A DNA stretch of 19,354 nucleotides, taken from JBDKGV01 sp039798005. Lineage in GTDB: Bacteria > Fibrobacterota > Fibrobacteria > UBA5070. Positions within the stretch are counted from its first letter, which is position 1. Each line of letters starts with the position of its first letter. The position numbers and the translations under genes were made by a program. The DNA is taken from contig JBDKGV010000037.1 of the NCBI GenBank assembly GCA_039798005.1, forward strand, positions 1 to 19,354, written 5' to 3'. Below the pieces are notes generated by a model that was given only the letters and a program-made list of their open reading frames with translations, made no database searches and was not told the origin of the DNA. Below, one piece after another: positions 13,385-19,354 of the stretch.

Positions 13385-14593
13385 ATGCGTTTCCTCCCTG
13401 CCCTATGCCTGCTTCCCACCCTGGTCGCCGCCCTGCCAAGGCTTCTTGACAATGCACTTCGGGCCAATCCGCAGATTTATGCTGCAGACACTACGCGGTA
13501 TACGCAGACTTTCCATGAGAATCCTTGGATGCAGGGGGATTTTCCGACCAAGGGGCAATATGCCGTACGATCCCGCGATCTGATGGGCAGGCCTCTGGAG
13601 GTGATTGCCAACGAAGCAAGCGGTGGTGCGGCTCCCGCCTTGCGCTATGAGGTGCGCCATGGGTGGGACGGAAACATGCCATCGAAGTGGATTCGGTCGA
13701 ATTTGAGCTTGAAAAATTCGCCCTCGTTCGAAGTCGCCAGGACGTACCGGGGTGATAGCTTGGTTCGGATGGACAGTTCATGGACGAGCTGGGATCCGGC
13801 AAGTCGTGTCCTTGTCGAACGTTCGAGCCAAGATACGCTCTGTCCTTTCCGGGATTCCACCTTGCTTGATGAACAGCTGCGACCGGTCCAGGTCAAGTCC
13901 TGCCAAGAAGGGACATGGATCAAGGTGCAGGAGAACGGCACGTTGGTGCAGGAAGGATACCGGTCCTGGGGACTGGTCAAACTGTGGTATCGAGCCCAGG
14001 AGGACGGCCTGCCTTGGAAGGAACTGGATTGGGATCGGGATGGGGATACGGCCGCCTGGGAGCTGCGGGATTCCGGCCAGACGCAAGGGAATCCGAATCG
14101 GCCGACTTCGCTGTCGGGGTGCTGGCGGTTTCCAGGCCCGGCGTGGTTGGACGGATTTTCCAACCCGGTCACGGAACGTGCCGACTACCGGTGGAATTCC
14201 GAAGGGCGACTGGAGGGGATCTCGTACCTGGTGGCGGACACGGTCCAGAGCACCATGGAATACGCCTATGACGAAAAGGGACGCTTGATCCGCGAAATCA
14301 CGAGGAAGACTGGACTGGATACCGTGACGTGGAGCTATGCCCAGGCAATTCCACAGTCGATCTCAGGAAGGTCGGGGGCAAGGCTCTCCTTGGTGCAGGA
14401 TCGGGATGGCATGCGGGTGGTTGGCGGGGACGTTCAGGAAAGCGCCCTTTTGGATGCGAAAGGAAGGTTGCTCTGGCGACAGGGGAAGGGCAACGTGTTG
14501 CACCTCCCTCGGATGGATGGCGTGGCCATCCTGAAGATCCGATTGCTGTCCGGGGAGCAGGCGTGGAGGATCGCGCCGAATTCATTGCGGTGA
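13385..14593 (+). CDS. Exported protein with YD-like strands and a possible type IX-like sorting tail
   Basis: The 402-residue product has a Sec signal peptide (MRFLPALCLLPTLVAA, cleavage near residue 16-17). The mature part is rich in Trp, Ser, Asp and Arg; a segment at about 265-330 (DYRWNSEGRLEGISY; MEYAYDEKGRLIREITR; DTVTWSYA) resembles YD/RHS-type strands. The last 45 residues (LLDAKGRLLWRQGKGNVLHLP, then GVAILKIRLLSGEQAWRI) have the spacing of strands seen in type IX secretion C-terminal domains: xDxxGRLL, a middle strand, GVxxLxI, then a basic end. That assignment is inference. The start is fixed by AAAGGA upstream. The function is unknown; a surface or secreted role is likely. Confidence 0.72.
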   Translation: MRFLPALCLLPTLVAALPRLLDNALRANPQIYAADTTRYTQTFHENPWMQGDFPTKGQYAVRSRDLMGRPLEVIANEASGGAAPALRYEVRHGWDGNMPSKWIRSNLSLKNSPSFEVARTYRGDSLVRMDSSWTSWDPASRVLVERSSQDTLCPFRDSTLLDEQLRPVQVKSCQEGTWIKVQENGTLVQEGYRSWGLVKLWYRAQEDGLPWKELDWDRDGDTAAWELRDSGQTQGNPNRPTSLSGCWRFPGPAWLDGFSNPVTERADYRWNSEGRLEGISYLVADTVQSTMEYAYDEKGRLIREITRKTGLDTVTWSYAQAIPQSISGRSGARLSLVQDRDGMRVVGGDVQESALLDAKGRLLWRQGKGNVLHLPRMDGVAILKIRLLSGEQAWRIAPNSLR

Positions 14594-14643
14594 CTTTGGC
14601 GGGATGACTGTGCTCAGCATGGTCAAGTGAGGTGATTTGCCGC

Positions 14644-14673
14644 TTGTCGTGGTGGATCCTCGGGTGATATGCT
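14644..14673 (+). promoter_or_regulatory. Promoter of the signalling operon
   Basis: An extended -10, TG-a-TATGCT (hexamer 14668-14673), follows TTGTCG at 14644-14649 with an 18-base spacer. The hexamer ends six bases before the ATG at 14680. The only Shine-Dalgarno-like tract (GGAG 14674-14677) is two bases from the ATG, too close to work well. This suggests a leaderless mRNA. Confidence 0.5.
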
Positions 14674-14679
14674 GGAGCC

Positions 14680-15903
14680 ATGCCGCCAGACCAGTACCCT
14701 GCGATTCCGAGCAAAGGCGCGATCTGTCTTGCCGATGATGAGCTGGCCAGTCGTTTCATGCTTCGAAATGTCCTGGAAACATGGGGCTATCAGGTGGAAG
14801 AGTGCTCGGACGGGAACGAGGCCTTCGCTTGCCTTTCTCGCGTGGATGGCCCTCGCCTTGCGCTTTTGGATTGGAGCATGCCTGGGATGGATGGCATCCA
14901 GGTCTGCCAGCGTCTGCGTCAAGAGCATCCCAGCCTGAAATACTACCTGATCCTGGTGACCGGGCGCTCCGAGGATACGGATGTGCAGACGGCGCTCCGG
15001 TCGGGGGGGGATGACTTCGTCTCCAAGCCCTGGTCGGAACTGGTCCTCCAGGCGCGGATCGAAGTGGGCTTTCGCACGATTGCGATGCATCGCACCATCG
15101 ACGAGTACGCGAGCCGGATGCAGGCCTTGGCCGACAGCCGTGCGGCACAGCTTGTCCATTCCGATCGGCTTGCCTTGTTGGGAGTGCTTGCGGCCTCGGT
15201 GGCGCATGAAATCAACAATCCGGCCTCCTTTCTCGCCGTGAATCTCCAGACCATCGAGGATCTGTGGCCCAGCGTCGAGGCGAGCGTCGCGGGTCCGGTT
15301 TCAACGCTTCACAAGTCCCGGGCCGATTCGATGGTCCAGGAAATGCCCAGCATCCTTCGGGAAATGAAGGACGGTCTTGCGAGGATCCGGCAGATCACCT
15401 CCGAGTTGCGTTCCTTTTCAAGGACGGGTGCGAGCTGTGTGCGATCGGTGGATGCTGTTCAAGCCCTCCAGAAGGCCATGCGCATGTGCTCGGTTCGCGT
15501 GAAAAACACGATCGACATCCGGGTGGATCTTCCTCCCTCGCTTCCGGGGGCGATGGCCGACGAGGGAAAGCTCATCCAGGTCTTTGCCAACCTGATCATG
15601 AACGCCAACGACGCCATGGAGGATTCCGCCGTCCGCCGGCTCTACATCGACTCGATCGTGAGTCCGTCGCATTGTGAATTGCGGTTCCGGGACACGGGGC
15701 CGGGAGTTCCCGCCGACAGGATCGATTCGCTGTTCCAGCCGTTTTTCACCACCAAGCCGGTCGGCAAGGGGACGGGCCTTGGCCTGCACATCAGCCGAGG
15801 CATCATGGAAGAATTTGGAGGAGTGCTCATGCATGACGTCCCCGCGGAAGGTGGCGCAAGGTTCACGGCTCGATTGCCACTGGCCACCGGAGCAGGTTCG
15901 TGA
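14680..15903 (+). CDS. Receiver-histidine kinase fusion protein
   Basis: This 407-residue protein joins an N-terminal receiver to a soluble histidine kinase. Receiver: acidic pocket D19-D20, phospho-accepting D64 (LLDWSMPGMDG), T94 and K116 (SKPW). Kinase: after a helical linker (about 125-160), an H-box with H176 in VAHEINNPASFL, an N-box (FANLIMNANDAM, about 302-313), G1 DTGPGVP at 338-344, an F-box FQPFFTTKP at 352-360 and G2 GKGTGLGL at 362-369. No membrane or PAS segment is seen, so its input is probably phosphorylation of its own receiver or a partner. The stop overlaps the GTG of the next gene (GTGA). It heads a coupled three-gene signalling operon. Confidence 0.93.
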   Translation: MPPDQYPAIPSKGAICLADDELASRFMLRNVLETWGYQVEECSDGNEAFACLSRVDGPRLALLDWSMPGMDGIQVCQRLRQEHPSLKYYLILVTGRSEDTDVQTALRSGGDDFVSKPWSELVLQARIEVGFRTIAMHRTIDEYASRMQALADSRAAQLVHSDRLALLGVLAASVAHEINNPASFLAVNLQTIEDLWPSVEASVAGPVSTLHKSRADSMVQEMPSILREMKDGLARIRQITSELRSFSRTGASCVRSVDAVQALQKAMRMCSVRVKNTIDIRVDLPPSLPGAMADEGKLIQVFANLIMNANDAMEDSAVRRLYIDSIVSPSHCELRFRDTGPGVPADRIDSLFQPFFTTKPVGKGTGLGLHISRGIMEEFGGVLMHDVPAEGGARFTARLPLATGAGS

Positions 15904-16322
15904 ATCGCCGTTTGATGATCGTGGACGACGAGGAGGCGATCCGGGATTCCTTGGCACGGCATTACAGCCTTGCCGGTTACCAGGTGGAAACCGCATGTGA
16001 TGGCCTTGACGCGTTGGGCAAGATGGCCAAGATCCCTTGTCGGGTCGTCGTGTCGGACATCATGATGCCGCGACTGGACGGCATCGGAATGCTTCGGGTC
16101 TTCCGGAAGGAGTATCCGATGACGCGCACGATCATGATCAGCGGCTTCGTGTCGTTGGGAAACGCGCTGGCGTGCATGAAACTGGGGGCCGAGACGTGCA
16201 TCTTCAAGCCCTTCGAGGACCTGTCGGAATTGGACCGGGACGTCGAGGCGGCCTTTGCGTTCCATGAACGCTGGGAAACCAAGCTCCTTGAGCTCCGTGG
16301 ACTGAAAGGGCAGAGCGGATGA
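15900..16322 (+). CDS. Single-domain response regulator
   Basis: The 140-residue product is a receiver domain with no output domain: acidic pair D9-D10 (LMIVDDEE), phospho-acceptor D53 (VVSDIMMPRLDG), S81 in the Thr/Ser position (MISGFV) and K103 (FKPFEDL). About 20 extra charged helical residues follow the core. Such CheY/Spo0F-like proteins act as diffusible relays or bind a target when phosphorylated. GTG is the start, overlapping the kinase stop, and its own stop overlaps the next ATG (ATGA), so all three genes are translationally coupled. The natural phosphodonors are the kinases on either side. Confidence 0.93.
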   Translation: MNRRLMIVDDEEAIRDSLARHYSLAGYQVETACDGLDALGKMAKIPCRVVVSDIMMPRLDGIGMLRVFRKEYPMTRTIMISGFVSLGNALACMKLGAETCIFKPFEDLSELDRDVEAAFAFHERWETKLLELRGLKGQSG

Positions 16323-18436
16323 CGTCCGCGCTCGAGGTCAACAAGGATCTGCTCCTGGATTTCATCGACGAGTCGCTGGAGTCCCTGGGAGCGGTGGACA
16401 GCCTGTTCGTCGAGCTGGAGAATTCCCCTCACGACGTCTCCATCGTGGATTCGATCTTCCGGCCGATCCATTCCATGAAGGGGAACGCCGCCTATTTCGG
16501 GTTGATGCGGGTGAAGGAATTGTCCCATCGGATGGAGTCGATCCTCGACCTGGTCCGTCAAGGGAAGCATCGCCTTGATCATCGTCTGAGCGGCCTGCTC
16601 CTCAAAGGTCTGGACGCCTTGCGGACGATCCTTGCGAAGGTGCGCGATGAGCAGAAGGAGGTGGACGACGAGGATGATTTCCTGCCGCTTCTGATCGAGC
16701 TTGAAGAGGAGATTGAAAACGAAGCCGTCGGTGCCACGCCGGTTCCGTCGATTTCCTCCTTGGACCTGTACCTGCAGGCCCAGGCGCTCCTTGCGGTGCT
16801 GCCTCAGGACATGCAGGCCGAGGTGAAAGGAATGTTCGCAAGGTTGCGACCGGAGGAATACGCCCCGTCGCAAGCGACGACCTCGGAGCAGGGACCGCTT
16901 GCGATGTTGCGAAGCGCCTTGGAGTCCGAGGATCCCCGTCGTTTCGATCTTGAACGGGAGACGGTGGTCTTCGAACGCATGGTCCTGCTTTCACAGGCGG
17001 TTTCCGATCCCGCATCCCGCGCCATCGTTCGGGAAATGATCGATATCGCGTGCAGCTTCGCGGGAAGCGACGTGGGCCTGGATTCGCTGGCTCGCGAGAT
17101 GCTTCTGGATACGCTGGGCAAGATGGATCCGCAGGCGGTTTCCGATCCCGTTCCGGAGCAGGAGCCATCGGTTCCGTCGACGACCTCGGAGCCGCCAACG
17201 GCCGTCGCGACCGGGATTCCGGCGGCGCCTTCCCGATCGAAAAAGGAGGGCGGTTCCAGGACGATGCGGATCTCCGAGGAGTCCATGGATCATTTCCTGG
17301 AGCGGGTGGGCGAGCTGATGGGGCTTGAGGAGATCTTCCGGTATCTTGGGAAGCGCATGATGGACTCGGGGCTTTCCGATGAGTTCGCCACCGATCTGCG
17401 GCAAGCCACCGAGCAGTTCGCGCACCTGTCGTCGAACCTTTCCAAGGAGGTGATGGAGTTGCGCCGGACCGAAGCGCGACCGCTGTTGCAGAAGGTGCCC
17501 AGGCTTGCGCGCGATGTGGCCGAAAAGGTCGGCAAGAAGATCGAGATCCGCACCTCGGGAGAGGATGTGCGCATCGACAAGTCCTACCTGGAGCTTCTCG
17601 ACGCCCCGTTGATGCACATGGTTCGCAACGCCTGCGATCACGGCATCGATCTTCCCAAGGAACGGCTGGCCGCTGGAAAGCCGGAAGCCGGCATCGTGGA
17701 GGTGAGCGTCATCGAGCTGGAGGATTCCCTGGTGATGCGGGTCTGTGACGATGGACGGGGCTTGAACATGGATGGCCTGCGTCGCAAGGCGGTGGAACTG
17801 GGGATCGTGAAGCCCGAGGCCGTCTTCGGGGAAGCCGAGGCCGTGGCCGTCCTGTTCCACAGCGGCATCTCCACGGCGAGCGAAGTCACCGAGATCTCCG
17901 GGCGCGGTGTCGGAATGGATGTGGTGAAGCGCGAGATCGAAGGGGCTGGCGGCCACATCGAAGTGAAGACCACGCAAGGGCATGGCAGCGTCTTCCAGAT
18001 CGTCCTTCCCCGTTCGATCACCACGCGGATCTCGGACGGCTTCCTGTTCCGTTGCGGAACCGAGCGGTTCGTGCTTCCCATGCGCACCGTCGTGGAGACC
18101 TTTCCGGCGACGCTTGCCAAGGTGTCTCAGGTGGCCGGTGGCGGCAAGATGATTTGCTTCCGCAACGAGATCCTGCGCATGGTGGACACCTCCGATCTCT
18201 TGGAGACGCGGGCCTTGGAACCTTCGGATGGCGTGTTCGTGCGCGTGCGGGTCAAGGACGAATCTTGCGTCTTCCAGGTGGAGGAGGCCTTGGGTGTCCA
18301 GCGCACCGTGGTCAAACCCGTCGAGGAATTCTGTCGCGGCGGCGGCATCTTCGCCGGTGCGGCCATGTTGGGCGATGGCGGTCTTGCCATGGTGCTGAGC
18401 GAAGAGGGTCTGGCCCATTGGCTCCGTGGGAGTTAG
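16319..18436 (+). CDS. CheA-like histidine kinase with HPt and CheW-like domains
   Basis: The 705-residue product has a CheA architecture. An HPt (P1) domain at about 1-110 has phosphorylatable H51 in IHSMKGNAAYFG. The usual P2 region is replaced by an unassigned helical segment (about 145-275) and a Pro/Ser linker (279-312). P3 dimerisation helices lie at about 318-385 (FLERVGELMGLEEIF). P4 is the ATPase, with an N-box MHMVRNACDHGID (432-444), G1 CDDGRGL (476-482) and G2 SGRGVGMDVVKREIE (527-541). A CheW-like P5 follows at about 565-700 (SDGFLFRCGTERFVLPMRTV). No receptor, CheW, CheB or CheR gene is nearby, so it may work in a non-motility chemosensory-type pathway with the upstream kinase and receiver. 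It starts at ATG overlapping the receiver stop. Confidence 0.92.
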   Translation: MTSALEVNKDLLLDFIDESLESLGAVDSLFVELENSPHDVSIVDSIFRPIHSMKGNAAYFGLMRVKELSHRMESILDLVRQGKHRLDHRLSGLLLKGLDALRTILAKVRDEQKEVDDEDDFLPLLIELEEEIENEAVGATPVPSISSLDLYLQAQALLAVLPQDMQAEVKGMFARLRPEEYAPSQATTSEQGPLAMLRSALESEDPRRFDLERETVVFERMVLLSQAVSDPASRAIVREMIDIACSFAGSDVGLDSLAREMLLDTLGKMDPQAVSDPVPEQEPSVPSTTSEPPTAVATGIPAAPSRSKKEGGSRTMRISEESMDHFLERVGELMGLEEIFRYLGKRMMDSGLSDEFATDLRQATEQFAHLSSNLSKEVMELRRTEARPLLQKVPRLARDVAEKVGKKIEIRTSGEDVRIDKSYLELLDAPLMHMVRNACDHGIDLPKERLAAGKPEAGIVEVSVIELEDSLVMRVCDDGRGLNMDGLRRKAVELGIVKPEAVFGEAEAVAVLFHSGISTASEVTEISGRGVGMDVVKREIEGAGGHIEVKTTQGHGSVFQIVLPRSITTRISDGFLFRCGTERFVLPMRTVVETFPATLAKVSQVAGGGKMICFRNEILRMVDTSDLLETRALEPSDGVFVRVRVKDESCVFQVEEALGVQRTVVKPVEEFCRGGGIFAGAAMLGDGGLAMVLSEEGLAHWLRGS

Positions 18437-18459
18437 CGGCGGTCAGGCAGGCACCGCCG
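18437..18459 (+). terminator. Hairpin after the CheA-like gene
   Basis: CGGCGGT at 18437-18443 pairs perfectly with ACCGCCG at 18453-18459 around a nine-base loop, beginning one base after the stop. The nearest T-run (18470-18473) is too far for an ordinary intrinsic terminator, so it may be partial, factor-assisted or an mRNA-end stabiliser. Confidence 0.4.
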
Positions 18460-18465
18460 GTGGAT

Positions 18466-18471
18466 TAGATT
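18466..18471 (+). promoter_or_regulatory. -10 hexamer for a leaderless mRNA of the gene at 18479
   Basis: TAGATT ends seven bases before the ATG at 18479, and no Shine-Dalgarno separates them. The same hexamer stands before ppa. No -35 is evident. Confidence 0.4.
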
Positions 18472-18478
18472 TTCCGTG

Positions 18479-18994
18479 ATGTCGCTTTCCTTGGTTGTCG
18501 CCTGTCTCCAAATCTGTGGGGCCTCTCCGGTCGGCGCATCGCCTGCATCCCGCGAGAGGGGGACTCAAGCATCGCTGTTCCATCTGCGCCTTGGGTTGCA
18601 CGCCAGTGCTCACGATCTTTCACCGCTGATGGGCGTCGAGCTCTCGGACAAGCATGCGGGAATCGCGCTGGATGGCTGGATCCGGCCCTTCTACTGGAAG
18701 ACGCTCGAGCAGCAGACGGCGACGCGCTGGGCCCAGTACCGCATCCTGTACTTCGGATTCAATCCTTCGATCTTCGCGATCCTGGGCGACCGGCAGTTTG
18801 GCGTCGTGCCGATGGCCGGCCTGGAACTGGTGACCGGGGACATCTCGGGAAGCTCCAAGCGCCCGAAGGGGGAAGCTAACCCTTGGGCGGGCCTTGGAAT
18901 CGCCTTTGCGGATCATCATCGGGTGGATTTGCGCATCGCGGTCAAGGAGGAGGTGCTGGGATGGGTGCGTGGCGAATGGACGGTGGTCTTTTGA
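18479..18994 (+). CDS. Exported protein of unknown function, possibly a small outer-membrane barrel
   Basis: The 171-residue product begins with a probable signal peptide (MSLSLVVACLQICGASPVGASPA, cleavage near 20-23). The rest alternates hydrophobic strands with aromatics and glycines (LFHLRLGLHASAHD, HAGIALDGWIRPFYW, YRILYFGFNPSIFAIL, FGVVPMAGLELVTGDI, NPWAGLGIAFADHHRVDLRIAV) and ends EWTVVF with a terminal Phe, a feature common in outer-membrane barrels. No family is recognised. A GTG three bases upstream is an alternative start. It follows the signalling operon by 42 bp and its 3' end overlaps the start of the next gene. Confidence 0.7.
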   Translation: MSLSLVVACLQICGASPVGASPASRERGTQASLFHLRLGLHASAHDLSPLMGVELSDKHAGIALDGWIRPFYWKTLEQQTATRWAQYRILYFGFNPSIFAILGDRQFGVVPMAGLELVTGDISGSSKRPKGEANPWAGLGIAFADHHRVDLRIAVKEEVLGWVRGEWTVVF

Positions 18995-19354
18995 GGGCGA
19001 TGGCTCTGGCCTTCGGGCTTGCGGGGCTGCTCATGGCCTGCGATGACGATTGCCCCGAGGGATCGAGTCCCCATGGCGATTGCGTCGGAGCGACGCATTA
19101 CACCAAGGGGGAGGTGTCCGCTTCGATCGGTGCGGAGGTGGCCTTTGACAGCGTGCAGGTCACGCTCTTCCGGGGGACGGTGGAGTCGGGAAGCCGGGTG
19201 GAGTCCGCGACGTACCGCAACGGATCGAGGCACCTGCATTGGAGCGTGGACGACTTCGGGGACTATTCGGTGCAGGCGATCTACTGGCGAGGGAATGTCA
19301 GCGTGGAAGCCGTGGATGGAGGGAGCACCCGGGTCGACCAGAACACCGAATGCA
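18961..19354 (+). CDS. Predicted lipoprotein, 3' truncated by the window end
   Basis: An open frame from ATG 18961 runs off the right edge. It encodes MGAWRMDGGLLRAMALAFGL, then a hydrophobic core and the lipobox LMAC with Cys at 27, followed by DDDCPEGSSPHGDCVGATHY and beta-rich sequence (GEVSASIGAEVAFDSVQVTLF; HLHWSVDDFGDYSVQAIYW). AAGGAGG at 18944-18950, ten bases before this ATG, is a good Shine-Dalgarno, although it lies inside the preceding gene and the overlap would be 34 bases. In-frame alternatives are ATG 18976, TTG 18991 and ATG 19000, all keeping the lipobox. An Asp immediately after the Cys could mean inner-membrane retention by E. coli rules. No family is recognised. Confidence 0.7.
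   Translation, partial: MGAWRMDGGLLRAMALAFGLAGLLMACDDDCPEGSSPHGDCVGATHYTKGEVSASIGAEVAFDSVQVTLFRGTVESGSRVESATYRNGSRHLHWSVDDFGDYSVQAIYWRGNVSVEAVDGGSTRVDQNTEC

Noticed and set aside
16991..18418. A 475-codon open frame antisense to the CheA-like gene
   Set aside because: Same codon-bias shadow; no signal, motif or start context, and the plus strand encodes clear kinase motifs.
1..19354. CRISPR arrays, tRNA or rRNA genes, insertion sequences, attachment sites
   Set aside because: None found by eye: no regularly spaced direct repeats, cloverleaf-like sequence, transposase or integrase frames.

Overview
The window is dense, high-GC bacterial DNA with about 18 protein genes on both strands, little intergenic space and no RNA genes, phage genes or insertion sequences that I can recognise. 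Predicted lipoproteins and small beta-barrel-like exported proteins point to a cell with an outer membrane. An exported protein ending in a possible type IX-like sorting domain, Tex with a long Arg/Gly tail and TAnnTT promoter hexamers fit the Fibrobacterota/FCB group, but this placement is inference and only moderately secure.

Layout. At 1-3117 (+) lie the tail of an unknown gene coupled to thiL (thiamine-monophosphate kinase), a palindrome-rich spacer, then map (methionine aminopeptidase) overlapping by one base a sigma-54 activator without a sensor domain. At 3154-5637 a lipoprotein gene (-) diverges from ppa (inorganic pyrophosphatase) across only 26 bp, followed by terC, with clear intrinsic terminators after ppa and terC. 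At 5702-7106 (-) is a tightly packed three-gene unit: yqgE, a small barrel-like protein, and a DUF454/YbaN membrane protein. At 7326-10157 (+) are an exported TPR protein and a glgA glycogen synthase broken by a frameshift near 9765. At 10165-10630 (-) is a DUF4160/DUF2442 pair resembling a toxin-antitoxin module, divergent from tex (10745-13282), which ends in a strong terminator. At 13385-14593 is an exported protein with YD-like strands.

From 14680 to 18436 three signalling genes are chained by 4-base overlaps: a receiver-histidine kinase fusion, a single-domain receiver and a CheA-like kinase with an HPt domain and a CheW-like domain. They plausibly form one phosphorelay; no chemoreceptor, CheW, CheB or CheR is visible. 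Two exported proteins follow, the last cut by the window end.

The most interesting pattern is at the gene starts. Several genes that begin transcription units have no Shine-Dalgarno sequence and carry a TAnnTT-type hexamer ending 6-10 bases before the start codon, the position expected for leaderless mRNAs. Genes with a good Shine-Dalgarno (map, tex, the gene at 13385) have the same hexamer about 24-27 bases upstream. The clearest case is the lipoprotein/ppa divergence, where two such hexamers overlap on opposite strands. A second item is glgA, which besides the frameshift has lost residues equivalent to E. coli Lys15, Asp21 and His161.
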